Notes under the pieces: generated by a model | What the model saw: only the letters and a program-made list of their open reading frames with translations | Database searches by the model: none | Told to the model about the DNA's origin: nothing | Part shown: positions 50,301 to 58,088 of the stretch, one piece after another | Numbering within the stretch: position 1 is the first letter of the stretch | Layout: the number at the start of each line of letters is the position of its first letter | NCBI GenBank assembly: GCA_903902855.1 | Contig: CAIUWK010000102.1 | Span: forward strand, 1-64,000 | Length of the DNA: 64,000 bases | From: an uncultured Geobacter sp. | GTDB lineage: Bacteria > Desulfobacterota > Desulfuromonadia > Geobacterales > CAIOGM01 | Reading direction: 5' to 3' | Program-made: the position numbers and the translations under genes

Positions 50301-51267
50301 TGAGCTCCACATCGCCGGGAACCCAGCCGGCCTGTTCGTAGGCAGCGCGCATGGCACGGAGCTGCCCTTCGGAGAGGGGGGCCAGGAGGCTCCCCCCCAC
50401 ATCGTTGGCCAGACCGATCCCCCGGATGATCCCGTAGATCCGGTCCCCCTGGGCCACGGCGTCTTCCGTACGCTTGAGGAGGAATATTCCTCCCCCCTCC
50501 CCCACCACCAGACCATCGCCGGCGGCATCGAAGGGGGAGCAGATCCCCCGCTTGGAGAGGGCGCGGAGCTGGGAAAAACCCATCTGAGTGTAGAGTGGGT
50601 CGGGTCGGGAGAGACCGCCGGAGAGCATGGCGTCGGCCCGGCCGGAGAGGAGCTCATCCACGGCCAGCTTGATGGCATAGAGGGAGGAGGCGCAGGCGGC
50701 ATCCAGGGTGAAGGAGCCGCCACCCAGACCAAGCGCCTGGGCCAGGATACCGGCGGGAAGGCCGGCCACGTAGCGGTTGAGGGGGTTTGTGGCGCCGTAG
50801 TCAACGGAATGACCCAAGAGCTTTTCGGCAAAACTCCTTCCCAGGGTTTGTCGGGTCAAAAGCGCCGAGGTCTCGCTGGGGAGAGCCAGATTGCCGATGA
50901 TCACGCCGATGCGGGAGCGGTCCAGCGTAGCGGTGACGCCGTCATCAAAGGCCCGTTTCCCGCAATGAACCAGCAGCTGAAAGAGCGGGTCCAGCCCGGC
51001 CAGGAGGGTCGGCTCCAGGGCCACCCCCGAGAGGTCGGAGAGGGGGGGAAGGGTGTCAATGAAGCAGCCGCTGCGGGAGTAGAGATGGTCCACCGCACCG
51101 ACCTGGGGGGAATAGACGACCTCCGGCGGGACGGACCAGCGCCCCTCCGGAACCTCCCGGGCCGCGCTGCTGCCGGAGCGGATGTTTTCCCAGAAGCTCT
51201 CCAGGTCCGGGGCATCGGGAAAGATGCCGCCGATCCCCACCACCGCCACGGTTCCGGTATACGGCAT
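44317..51267 (-). CDS. pfaC: PfaC-type synthase with KS, CLF, AT and FabA-like DH domains (PfaB/C-like fusion)
   Basis: KS DAACASSL; second KS lacking active Cys (SSEESSGISSL); AT FPGSGNHYPGMG...GYSLGESAG; repeated hot-dog DH segments. Confidence 0.87.
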   Translation of the reverse strand: MPYTGTVAVVGIGGIFPDAPDLESFWENIRSGSSAAREVPEGRWSVPPEVVYSPQVGAVDHLYSRSGCFIDTLPPLSDLSGVALEPTLLAGLDPLFQLLVHCGKRAFDDGVTATLDRSRIGVIIGNLALPSETSALLTRQTLGRSFAEKLLGHSVDYGATNPLNRYVAGLPAGILAQALGLGGGSFTLDAACASSLYAIKLAVDELLSGRADAMLSGGLSRPDPLYTQMGFSQLRALSKRGICSPFDAAGDGLVVGEGGGIFLLKRTEDAVAQGDRIYGIIRGIGLANDVGGSLLAPLSEGQLRAMRAAYEQAGWVPGDVELMECHATGTPVGDAVEVASLKELWGEHSSTGKRCVIGSVKSNIGHLLTAAGAAALTKVLLAMRAETLPPTAGFTKAQPGMALEQSPFRVLTSSEPWPRREDGIPRRAGISAFGFGGINAHLLVEEWPFDSAQGTSSGYALRVRTQESEATARWLSETGAPNESIAVVGMDVRFGPWQSLRAFQERVLGGGNDELPTSPRRWWGAQESSWFRENGLDKTPFAGFYLDEVPLATEQFRIPPKELEEMLPQQLLMLQTAAGAMADAGVGREGNLRTGLFIGIALDLNSTNFSHRWSLGRDLNAWAAELGLDLTPEELAAWSARLRDAAGPPLTANRTMGALGSVVASRIAREFKVGGPSFTLSSEESSGISSLATAVRLLRKGEIDRALVGGVELAGDLRATLGNHAVRPSSPGGTAHPFSTGADGSIVGEGAAAVVLKRLSDAQRDGDRIYAVIRGIGLAAGETVTPDETAYGVALGRAYAEAGVSPRTVDYIEANASGHPASDRMEAAALASFFATEERQHRSCAVSALAGEIGHAGAASGLASLVRGCLALYQELIPPCRGAATPLPQLSGSGPLFLPATPRYWLRNRADGPRRAGVSVVGVDGSYGHLVLEGWDHDHPRNREERRAPLGPVGESLFILTGESPEELSLELSSLRRELGRESDLGRLARLRHERSQGEPAAALALSLVARNSEELVTLLDLGEKALVAGEVPTSHPALRDRLFYTTTPLGSRGRIAFIFPGSGNHYPGMGAELSARWPEICRQQDGENRFLRGQFQPELFWNGAPQAELDADARAVIFGQVAVGCAAGDLIRSFGVTPQAVIGYSLGESAGLFALRAWQDRDGMRERMEDSTLFTLDLAGECRAARQAWGLPEGEEVTWSIGVVDLSAHRVRETLHLFPRVYLLIVNTPEECVVGGDAAAVGRLVASLACRFFPLAGVTTVHCEVAQGVAEPYRSLHLFPTTPPEGISYYSGAWHRSYLPDRELAADAILAQAIEGIDYPATIDAAYNDGIRLFLEMGPGSSCSRMIDRILAGRPHLARPVLSAGQEPVSALVRLLAHLASERVPLDLSSLYAPVPVTVASSKQLIRVTPGGASFVLPSLPQRRACSPMPPPLASVQGTAVVAQGRARVLSRADVTGDSDSSLDAIIRGFAAAQGAQVKAHEAYLDVAKSLTLAMAEGLALQASLVAALGGSSDIFAPADLTSSPTLPRQGGGSCVFDREMCLEFARGSVARMLGPTFAEADTFPTRVRLPDEPLMLVDRIVTLEGEACSMSSGRVVTEHDVLRDGWYLDGGRIPTCIAVEAGQADLFLSGYLGIDFITRGEAVYRLLDAVVTFHRGLPAPGETISYDIRIQRFFRQGETHLFRFFFEATVNGEPLLSMRDGCAGFFTTGELAAGKGIVRPLLELRPETGTIPDDWEALVPMGREAYDARQVDRLRDGDLAGCFGDSFSGLPLARPLTIPGGRMRLVHRVMELNPHGGRYGLGLIRAEADIHPDDWFITCHFVDDRVMPGTLMYECCLHTLRIFLLRMGWVAESGGAAWEPVPGVASRLCCRGQVLESTKVVTYEVTIRELGYRPEPFAVVDALMYADGKPIVEITDMSVRLTGSTKESLVTLWHGGRNLLSSPSSEPGESEVGLKPAIYTKEQILAYSNGNPSEGFGQPYRMFDHDRKIARLPGPPFQFMDRVTAIKGEPWRMQAGALAEAQYMVPTDVWYFAADRQPIMPFAILLEVALQPCGWLAAYVGSALTTPTDLSFRNLGGTAVQHRPVTPESGVLTATATLTKAATSGGMIIQEFDFSVADSDGVLYEGETMFGFFSPEALANQVGIREAKPYHPTQAEIERSRSLPYPMAAPFPDRQLRMIDRVELFIPDGGPVGLGFIRGIKEVDPDEWFFKAHFYQDPVTPGSLGLESFLQLLKFAAVERWGWREGEFLVAAVPERPHRWLYRGQIVPTNRRVTVDAWITAVDDQNRILTVDGFLSVDGKLIYQMNDFTLKIEG
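46664..46703. repeat. palindromic interspersed repeat captured in-frame in pfaC
   Basis: CCCTCCCCC-TTGAC-GGGGGAGGG encoded as TSSPTLPRQGGGS. Confidence 0.6.
49870..49926. repeat. interspersed repeat captured in-frame in pfaC
   Basis: CCTGAACTCGTTCCCTGAGCGGAGTCGAAGGG encoded as FDSAQGTSSGYALRVRTQES. Confidence 0.6.
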
Positions 51268-51269
51268 CC

Positions 51270-54200
51270 TCAGGCGGCCCCCAACCGGGGGAGTTCATTA
51301 TGCCGGAAGGCCCGCTGAAGGGAAGGGTCGATGACGCACTCATAGCCGTTGAGCCGTGCCACCAGTTTCCCCGTCTGCCGATCCAAAAACTCCATATCCG
51401 CAGTGGCCCCATGCTCCCGTTCCGAGGTCACCCGGATCACCACCTGAACCCCGTCCCGGGGGAAGGAGCCGGTGAACTGGCGATACCGTGCGGCAAAGGT
51501 GGGAAGTGAGCCGGCGGAGAACCGTTCGAAGCTCCAGAGGATCATCATCTGAAAGGCGCTGTCCAGAACCAGCGGATCGGTGAGCCAGTCGCTCCGGAGC
51601 GGCCGGTTGATCCAGGTCGCCGGCTTGGGCGCCCCCTTCACCAGGGCGGTGATCCCCTTGGCGGAGCAGTTGAGCACCTGCTCGATCCCCTGGAGATCGG
51701 GACCATGGAAGAGCCGCTCCCTGTGGTAGATCTCCCCTTGCAGCGGCTCATAGGGAGTGGCCGGCAAGTCGCCGATGGAACGGAGCCCCTCGGGGAGCCG
51801 CGTGGCCAGGACGATCTCGGCCCGGGCATGGAGGAGAGAACCGGCAGGGCCGTTACTCCGAAGTTCCACGGGGACCAGGTGGAACGATTCCCGGCGGGCC
51901 CCCCTTCCGGCCATTACCTGGAGGGTGCAGGGACTCTGCCGGTCAAAGACGACCCCCTTGCAGATGCGGAGATCATTAAAACCGTGAAAGCGGAATCCCG
52001 GATTGCCATGGAGCGCACCGTGGGCCAGCCACTCCACGATCACCGCCATGGGGACCACCGCCTTGCCGTCCATGACATGGGAGCGGAGGAAGGGGTAGTC
52101 GTCCAGGGTGAGGGTCAACGACAACGCCTCGGTGAGCGGCTGTGACGGCAGCGGGTCGGGCCGGGTTGCACAGTCGTCACCGCTCCCGGAGAGAGCCACC
52201 ACCTCCACCGGGGCATCCAGGGCTGACAGCTCCCTGACGAGAAAATCGCCCCCCTCGGCAAGGCCGATGAGTCCGACCCCTTCGTTGGCAAAGAGTTTTT
52301 TCAGGGCCGGGGTAACCATCCCGCCGTCCCAGGGACCCCAGTTAATGCTCACCGTCCGGCAGCCGGGACGGCGGCGCGCCTCTGACTGGGCCAGCTTGTT
52401 GAGGACCTCGTTGGCAACGGCGTAATCGGCCTGACCGGTGCGCCCCAAACGGCCGGTGGTGGAGGCGAAGAGAGCGATGAAGCGCAAGTCATCCCCCTGG
52501 GTTGCGTCCAGGAGGTTCCGGAGACCGGAGACCTTGGTCCCGAGGACAGCCGCGAACTGGTCCCGACTCTTGTCGATGATGAGACGGTCGGCCAGCACCC
52601 CGGCGCCATGGACGATCCCCCGGATGGGACCGTGGTCCCGGCGGATGGCGGTCAGGAGATCGGCCACGGCCCCGGCATCACGGATATCTAGGGAACGATA
52701 GAGCGCCTTCCCGCCGGTGGCCTCGATGCGGGCCAGGGTGGCGCGAAGCTCCCGCCCTGCCAGCACCGCCTGGTAACGCGCCTCGATCTCCCGGGGGGAG
52801 AGTTTTTCCCCTGCGTGGACCAGGATGGCCCGCTTGATGGGGGAGTCATCGGTGAGGGGGGCAAGCCATGCCGGTTCGGCCTCCGGTTCCGGACTTCTCC
52901 CCATGAGCACCAGGAGGGGGCGGTAGGCTTCGGCCAGCGCCAATGACGCCGCCGCCGTCACTCCGCGACCGCCGCCGGTGACGAGAATCACCTCGCCGGC
53001 CTGAACGGGAACGGTTGTCGACGGGGACACTGCCGGAAGGGGTGAGAGTCGGAGAGTGATCCTTCCCGCCGGCGTCAATCCCACCTCCACCGGACCGGGG
53101 GTGAAGAGTTCCCCCGCGATGGCGTCGGCCTCCATGACCCCGGTGGCAAATCCTCCCAAATCCATGGCCTTGCAGGAGACCTCCGGCCACTCCCGGGCGG
53201 CGGTCTTGGCCAGCCCGGCCAGTCCACCGGAGAAGGGATCAAGCAGAGAGCTGCCGGAACCAAACCCGAAAAAACCGTCCAGGCGCGACACCGTGGCAAA
53301 GATCGCTCCGCCACCGGCGGCGGCGCGGCGAAGGGCCGGGGCCGCGCTCTTCAGGAGGAGGAAGGCGTCTTCGAGAAATCCTTCATCCGCGCCGGCATGG
53401 GGGGTAATGATGACCAGGCCGGAGATGTCCGCGGCCGGGGCGGCGTCTTCTGCTGTGGCCATATCCACCAGGCGGACCGCCTGGCCCCGTGCCCGGATGA
53501 GTCTGGCCAGCTCACCGGCACAGGGAGAGCCGTCGTCGGTCACCCAGAATTCCCCTGTCCCCACCGTTGCCAGCGTCAGGAGTGAGGGATCAAGAGGGAC
53601 GGTGATGACACTGCTCCGATTGACGATGCCGGCAGGACCGGCTTCCACCGCCGGAGGGGGGGGGGCTGAAACATTTTGCAGAGGCGAGGCATTCGTCCCC
53701 CCTCCGCAGGCATTACCTGCGCCGAGAAATGCGGCGATATCCCCCAGGGTCCGGAGATTCCCCATCTGCTCCGGGCCGATGACCGGCGCGGAGGGAAGCC
53801 GTTCCTGGAGGGCCGAGAGGATCTCCACCCGCTTGATGGAGTCGATCCCCAGGTCCGAATCCAGCCCCATCTCCAGCTCCAGCATCTCCACCGGGTAGCC
53901 GGTCTTCTCGCTCACCACAGAGAGGAGCGTGCCGGTGATACTGTCCGATGTATCGGACTGATCGGGCCGATCAGTCCGATTTTCAGATGCTGCGGCGTCG
54001 CTGCCGAGAAACCTGGCGATGTCGGCGAGGGTCCGAAGAGATCCCATCTGCTCCGGGCCGATGATCGGCGCGGAAGGAAGCCGTTCCTGGAGGGCCGAGA
54101 GGATCTCCACCCGTTTGATGGAGTCGATCCCCAGGTCCGAATCCAGCCCCATCTCCAGTTCCAGCATCTCCACCGGGTAGCCGGTCTTCTCGCTCACCAC

Positions 54201-57200
54201 AGAGAGGAGGGTGCCGGTGATACTGTCCGATGTATCGGACTGATCGGGCCGATCAGTCCGATTTTCAGATGATGCGGCGTCGCTGCCGAGGAACCTGGCG
54301 ATATCGGCGAGGGTCCGAAGAGATCCCATCTGCTCCGGGCCGATGACCGGCGCACTGGGAAGCCGCTCCTGGAGGGCCGAGAGAATCTCCACCCGCTTGA
54401 TTGAGTCGATCCCCAGATCCGAATCCAGCCCCATCTCCAGTTCCAGCATCTCCACCGGGTAGCCGGTCTTCTCGCTCACCACAGAGAGGAGGGTGCCGGT
54501 GATCCTGTCCGACGTATCGGACTGATCGGACCGATCAGTCCGATTTTCAGATGCTGCGGCGTCGCTGCCGAGAAACCTGGCAATATCAGCCAGGGTTCGG
54601 AGAGAGCCCATCTGCTCCGGGCCGATGACCGGCGCGGAGGGAAGACGTTCCTGGAGGGCCGAGAGGATCTCCACCCGTTTGATGGAGTCGATCCCAAGGT
54701 CTGAATCAAGCCCCATCTCCAGTTCCAGCATCTCCACCGGGTAGCCGGTCTTCTCGCTCACCACCTCCAACAGGACTACCGTCACGTTGGAGGTGACGGC
54801 AACGCTGACCCGGGGAACAGGCACGACAGGAGTGGGGGGAGACGCTGCAGGAGGAACTACTGCCGGCAACGAAGGAGGTGCTGATCCCCGGAGCAGCAGA
54901 GAGGGGGCAGCCACGGCAGCAGAGAAAGGAGAACCGCCATGGAGGAGACGGTTCTGCTGATCCAGGAGCCCCTGAATAGTTCGACCGGCGGCCTCCTGCC
55001 CTTCCAGGAAGCGGCGGTGGAGTTGGGCCGTATCCTCCTGCATCTTCTGCAGCACCGCCATGCTCTCCCGGGTGACCCGCAACGACTCGGCGAGAATACC
55101 GGCACCGGGCTCCAGGCGCGAGGCGCTCGGCTCAAACGTCGAGGTTCCAGGTTCCAGGCGCGAGGTTCGAGGTTCGAGGTTTGTGGTTCCCGACGTCAAG
55201 CGCCCAGCGTCAAGCGCCTCTCTTTTCTTCTTCGGCTTCAAATAGTTGGCACCGCAAATGGGGATCGTCATGACCGGTTTTTTGCCGGTGGCAGGAGCCG
55301 CCGGTTGGTGACCGGCATCCCAGAGATTCAGCCGAATGGGGTAGCCAAGGACAGCCAGATGACCGAGGAGTCGGGCCAGGTCCGCCATGCCGGAGCGTTT
55401 CCCCGCCGAGGCATCCAGAGCCAGGGCCAGATGGTTGCGCTCCCCCAGGATCGCCTTCACCAGACCGGTGAGACGCGCGCCAGGGCCGACCTCCACAAAG
55501 GTGCTGATGCCGGAGGCATGGAGCGCCTCGATCTCGGCCACGAACTCCACCGGCCGGGCCAGCTGTCCGGCAAGGAGGGACTTGGCCGCCTCGTCGTCGT
55601 CCGGATAGGGGGCGGCGGTGGAGTTGGCGAAGACCGGCAGCCGCGTCGCACCGAAGGTCACGTCAGCCAGGGCTTCACGAAACGGTAGGGCCGCATCGGC
55701 CACCAGCGGGCTGTGAAAGGCAGCAGCCACGGGGAGACGCTTGCAGGCGAGCCTGCGGGCGCCGAAAAGGACGATGGCCCGCTCTATTTCGGCGCTGCTC
55801 CCCGAAAGAACCGCCTGGGACGGGGCATTCCGGTTGGCCACCACCAACTCCAGCCCCTCTTCCGCAAGGGCTTGCTCCACCAGGGCCAGCGGGGCCGGCA
55901 CCGCCACCATCCCCCCCCGGTCGCCATCGCCCGCCGCCATGAGACGGCCGCGGAGGCGGGAAAGGTGATGAAAGGTTGCCTCATCCAGTTTCCCGGCGGC
56001 GCAGAGAGCGGTCAGTTCACCATAACTGTGCCCGGCCGCGGCGTCCGGGATCAGGCCGAAGGAGTCCAGCAGCCGCAGGGCGCCCAGACTCACCGCGCCG
56101 ATGGCGGGTTGGGCCACATGGGTGGCGCGCAACTCCTCCTCCAGTCGCTCCTTCCCCTGGGGCGAAAACGCCGTGGGGGGGTAGATCCGGTCGGAGAGAC
56201 GGATGCCATCAGCCAATCCGTAGCCTGCATCGGCTTGCGCCAAGGCAGTAAACAGCTCGGGAAAGGTGCAGGCAAGATCGCGGAGCATCCCTGTGTACTG
56301 GGTCCCCTGGCCGGGAAAGAGGAAGGCGAGCTTGCCCGTGGGGCCGCCGCTTGCAAAGAAGGCGCCGTCCGGTGTCTGCCAGGATGAGGTGCCGTTGGAG
56401 CGGAGCATGGTCCCGGCATTGGCCACCAGGGTCGCCAGATTCTTCCGATCCCGCTCCACCACCAGAACCAGGCGGCAGGGGGCGCCGGCATCAAACCCCC
56501 TGCGGGCGGTGAGCGCCCGGTCGCGCAGCTCCTTCCACGGAAGGTCGGCGGTGAACGCCTTCAGTGACTGCTCCAGCTCTACTACAGAGGCACCGGAGAA
56601 GGGGATGATCTGGACATTCCCGTCCCAGTCGGCACTGGACTTGGCAGGGCAATACTCTTCCAGGACCGTGTGAAAGTTGGAGCCGCCAAAACCGAAGGCG
56701 CTGACCGCAGCGCGGCGGGGCGTTGTCCCGGAAGGGAGCCAAGGGCGCTTTTCCGTGGTCAGGTAAAACGGGGTCTGCTCTCCGGTAATCTCACCCAGGG
56801 GGTTGGAGACCTTGATGGTTGGGGGGATGACCTTGTGGTGCAGGGCAAGGGCCGTCTTGATGAGACCTGCCGCGCCGGCAGCCGCCTTGGTGTGTCCGAT
56901 CTGGGCCTTCACCGAGCCCAGGGCGCACCAGGGGGTCCGGGCCTGGCCGTACACCTCGCGCAGGGCCTTGACCTCCACGGCGTCCCCCACCCTGGTGCCG
57001 GTACCGTGGGCCTCGATGAGACCGATACTTTCGGGGGTCACGCCGGCCCGGTCGTAAGCATCGTAGAGCGCCTTTTTCTGTCCGCCGGCGCTGGGGGCGT
57101 AGATGGCGTCCCCCCGGCCGTCGCTGGAGGAACCGATCCCCCGGATCACCGCATAGATCCGGTCTCCGTCCCGCTCCGCGTCGGCCAGCCGCTTGATGAC

Positions 57201-58088
57201 CATGATCCCCAGCCCCTCACCCAGAATCGTCCCGTCGGCGGCGGCGTCGAAGGGTTTCGCGTCGCCGGTGGGGGAGAGTGCCGGGGTCTTGCTGAAGCAC
57301 ATGTACATGAAGATGTCGTTAAAGGTATCGATGCCGCCGGTGACCACCATATCGGCCTTACCCGTGGCCAGTTCCATCCCGGCCAGGTGAAGGGCGCTGA
57401 AGGAACTGGCACAGGCGGCGTCCACCACGCAGTTGGTCCCTCCCAGGTCGTACTGCTTGCTGATCCTGCCGGCCACCACATTCCCCAGGAGTCCGGGAAA
57501 AGAGTTTTCCTGCCAGTCGACATAGGAGTCTGAGATCCGCGCCACCACGTCATCGGCCACGGTATCGGCCACGCCGGCCTCTTTCAGGGCAGCACGCCAG
57601 AGGGGGTGACCCAAGCGGGCCCCCAGGGGGATCACCAACTCCATGGCGCCGGTGACACCCAGGATAACGCTGGCCCGGCTCCGATCATACTCCCGCTCCG
57701 GGCCGTACCCTGCATCCCGCAGCGCCTGTCCAGCGGCCACCAGCCCCAGAAGCTGAGAGGTATCGATGGCTTCCAGAATATTGGGAGGGATGTTGAACTC
57801 CAGGGGATTGAAGGGGACCGGGGAGATGAAACCGCCGCGCCGGCCATAGGTATGATCGGGGGATTTCTGGTCCTGATCGAAGTAATCCCCCACCTTCCAG
57901 TGGGTCGCGGGGATATCGGTGATGGCATCGATCCCCTCCCGGATGTTGGCCCAGTAGGTGGCAGGGTCTTCGGCTTTGGGAAAGAGGCAGCCGATACCGA
58001 TGATAGCCAGCGGTACGACGGAAAGTATGGTGGCCGGTTGTGCGTCCGGCGGTTTGACAATGTCAGGTTGTGCGGCGTGTGTGGTCAC
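51270..58088 (-). CDS. pfaA: PfaA-type PUFA/secondary-lipid synthase: KS-AT-4xACP-KR-DH
   Basis: KS VVDAACASSFSAL; AT GHSYGELTAL; four LGIDSIKRVEIL ACPs; KR ILVTGGGRGVTAAA; C-terminal PS-DH. Confidence 0.93.
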   Translation of the reverse strand: MTTHAAQPDIVKPPDAQPATILSVVPLAIIGIGCLFPKAEDPATYWANIREGIDAITDIPATHWKVGDYFDQDQKSPDHTYGRRGGFISPVPFNPLEFNIPPNILEAIDTSQLLGLVAAGQALRDAGYGPEREYDRSRASVILGVTGAMELVIPLGARLGHPLWRAALKEAGVADTVADDVVARISDSYVDWQENSFPGLLGNVVAGRISKQYDLGGTNCVVDAACASSFSALHLAGMELATGKADMVVTGGIDTFNDIFMYMCFSKTPALSPTGDAKPFDAAADGTILGEGLGIMVIKRLADAERDGDRIYAVIRGIGSSSDGRGDAIYAPSAGGQKKALYDAYDRAGVTPESIGLIEAHGTGTRVGDAVEVKALREVYGQARTPWCALGSVKAQIGHTKAAAGAAGLIKTALALHHKVIPPTIKVSNPLGEITGEQTPFYLTTEKRPWLPSGTTPRRAAVSAFGFGGSNFHTVLEEYCPAKSSADWDGNVQIIPFSGASVVELEQSLKAFTADLPWKELRDRALTARRGFDAGAPCRLVLVVERDRKNLATLVANAGTMLRSNGTSSWQTPDGAFFASGGPTGKLAFLFPGQGTQYTGMLRDLACTFPELFTALAQADAGYGLADGIRLSDRIYPPTAFSPQGKERLEEELRATHVAQPAIGAVSLGALRLLDSFGLIPDAAAGHSYGELTALCAAGKLDEATFHHLSRLRGRLMAAGDGDRGGMVAVPAPLALVEQALAEEGLELVVANRNAPSQAVLSGSSAEIERAIVLFGARRLACKRLPVAAAFHSPLVADAALPFREALADVTFGATRLPVFANSTAAPYPDDDEAAKSLLAGQLARPVEFVAEIEALHASGISTFVEVGPGARLTGLVKAILGERNHLALALDASAGKRSGMADLARLLGHLAVLGYPIRLNLWDAGHQPAAPATGKKPVMTIPICGANYLKPKKKREALDAGRLTSGTTNLEPRTSRLEPGTSTFEPSASRLEPGAGILAESLRVTRESMAVLQKMQEDTAQLHRRFLEGQEAAGRTIQGLLDQQNRLLHGGSPFSAAVAAPSLLLRGSAPPSLPAVVPPAASPPTPVVPVPRVSVAVTSNVTVVLLEVVSEKTGYPVEMLELEMGLDSDLGIDSIKRVEILSALQERLPSAPVIGPEQMGSLRTLADIARFLGSDAAASENRTDRSDQSDTSDRITGTLLSVVSEKTGYPVEMLELEMGLDSDLGIDSIKRVEILSALQERLPSAPVIGPEQMGSLRTLADIARFLGSDAASSENRTDRPDQSDTSDSITGTLLSVVSEKTGYPVEMLELEMGLDSDLGIDSIKRVEILSALQERLPSAPIIGPEQMGSLRTLADIARFLGSDAAASENRTDRPDQSDTSDSITGTLLSVVSEKTGYPVEMLELEMGLDSDLGIDSIKRVEILSALQERLPSAPVIGPEQMGNLRTLGDIAAFLGAGNACGGGTNASPLQNVSAPPPPAVEAGPAGIVNRSSVITVPLDPSLLTLATVGTGEFWVTDDGSPCAGELARLIRARGQAVRLVDMATAEDAAPAADISGLVIITPHAGADEGFLEDAFLLLKSAAPALRRAAAGGGAIFATVSRLDGFFGFGSGSSLLDPFSGGLAGLAKTAAREWPEVSCKAMDLGGFATGVMEADAIAGELFTPGPVEVGLTPAGRITLRLSPLPAVSPSTTVPVQAGEVILVTGGGRGVTAAASLALAEAYRPLLVLMGRSPEPEAEPAWLAPLTDDSPIKRAILVHAGEKLSPREIEARYQAVLAGRELRATLARIEATGGKALYRSLDIRDAGAVADLLTAIRRDHGPIRGIVHGAGVLADRLIIDKSRDQFAAVLGTKVSGLRNLLDATQGDDLRFIALFASTTGRLGRTGQADYAVANEVLNKLAQSEARRRPGCRTVSINWGPWDGGMVTPALKKLFANEGVGLIGLAEGGDFLVRELSALDAPVEVVALSGSGDDCATRPDPLPSQPLTEALSLTLTLDDYPFLRSHVMDGKAVVPMAVIVEWLAHGALHGNPGFRFHGFNDLRICKGVVFDRQSPCTLQVMAGRGARRESFHLVPVELRSNGPAGSLLHARAEIVLATRLPEGLRSIGDLPATPYEPLQGEIYHRERLFHGPDLQGIEQVLNCSAKGITALVKGAPKPATWINRPLRSDWLTDPLVLDSAFQMMILWSFERFSAGSLPTFAARYRQFTGSFPRDGVQVVIRVTSEREHGATADMEFLDRQTGKLVARLNGYECVIDPSLQRAFRHNELPRLGAA
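53740..54775 (-). repeat. four tandem ACP-encoding repeats, 282-bp period
   Basis: CCGGGTAGCCGGTCTTCTCG at 53891, 54173, 54455 and 54737, exactly 282 bp apart (94 aa). Confidence 0.95.
55107..55220. repeat. degenerate short-period repeat in pfaA linker
   Basis: GAGGTTCCAGGTTCCAGGCGCGAGGTTCGAGGTTCGAGG encoding LEPRTSRLEPGTSTFEPSASRLEPG. Confidence 0.7.

Noticed and set aside
50074-51318. 414-aa plus-strand ORF antisense to pfaC N-terminus
   Set aside because: Shadow ORF opposite a clear KS domain.
53740-54775. Regular 282-bp repeats considered as a CRISPR-like array
   Set aside because: They encode tandem ACP domains in-frame; repeat length and spacing do not fit CRISPR.
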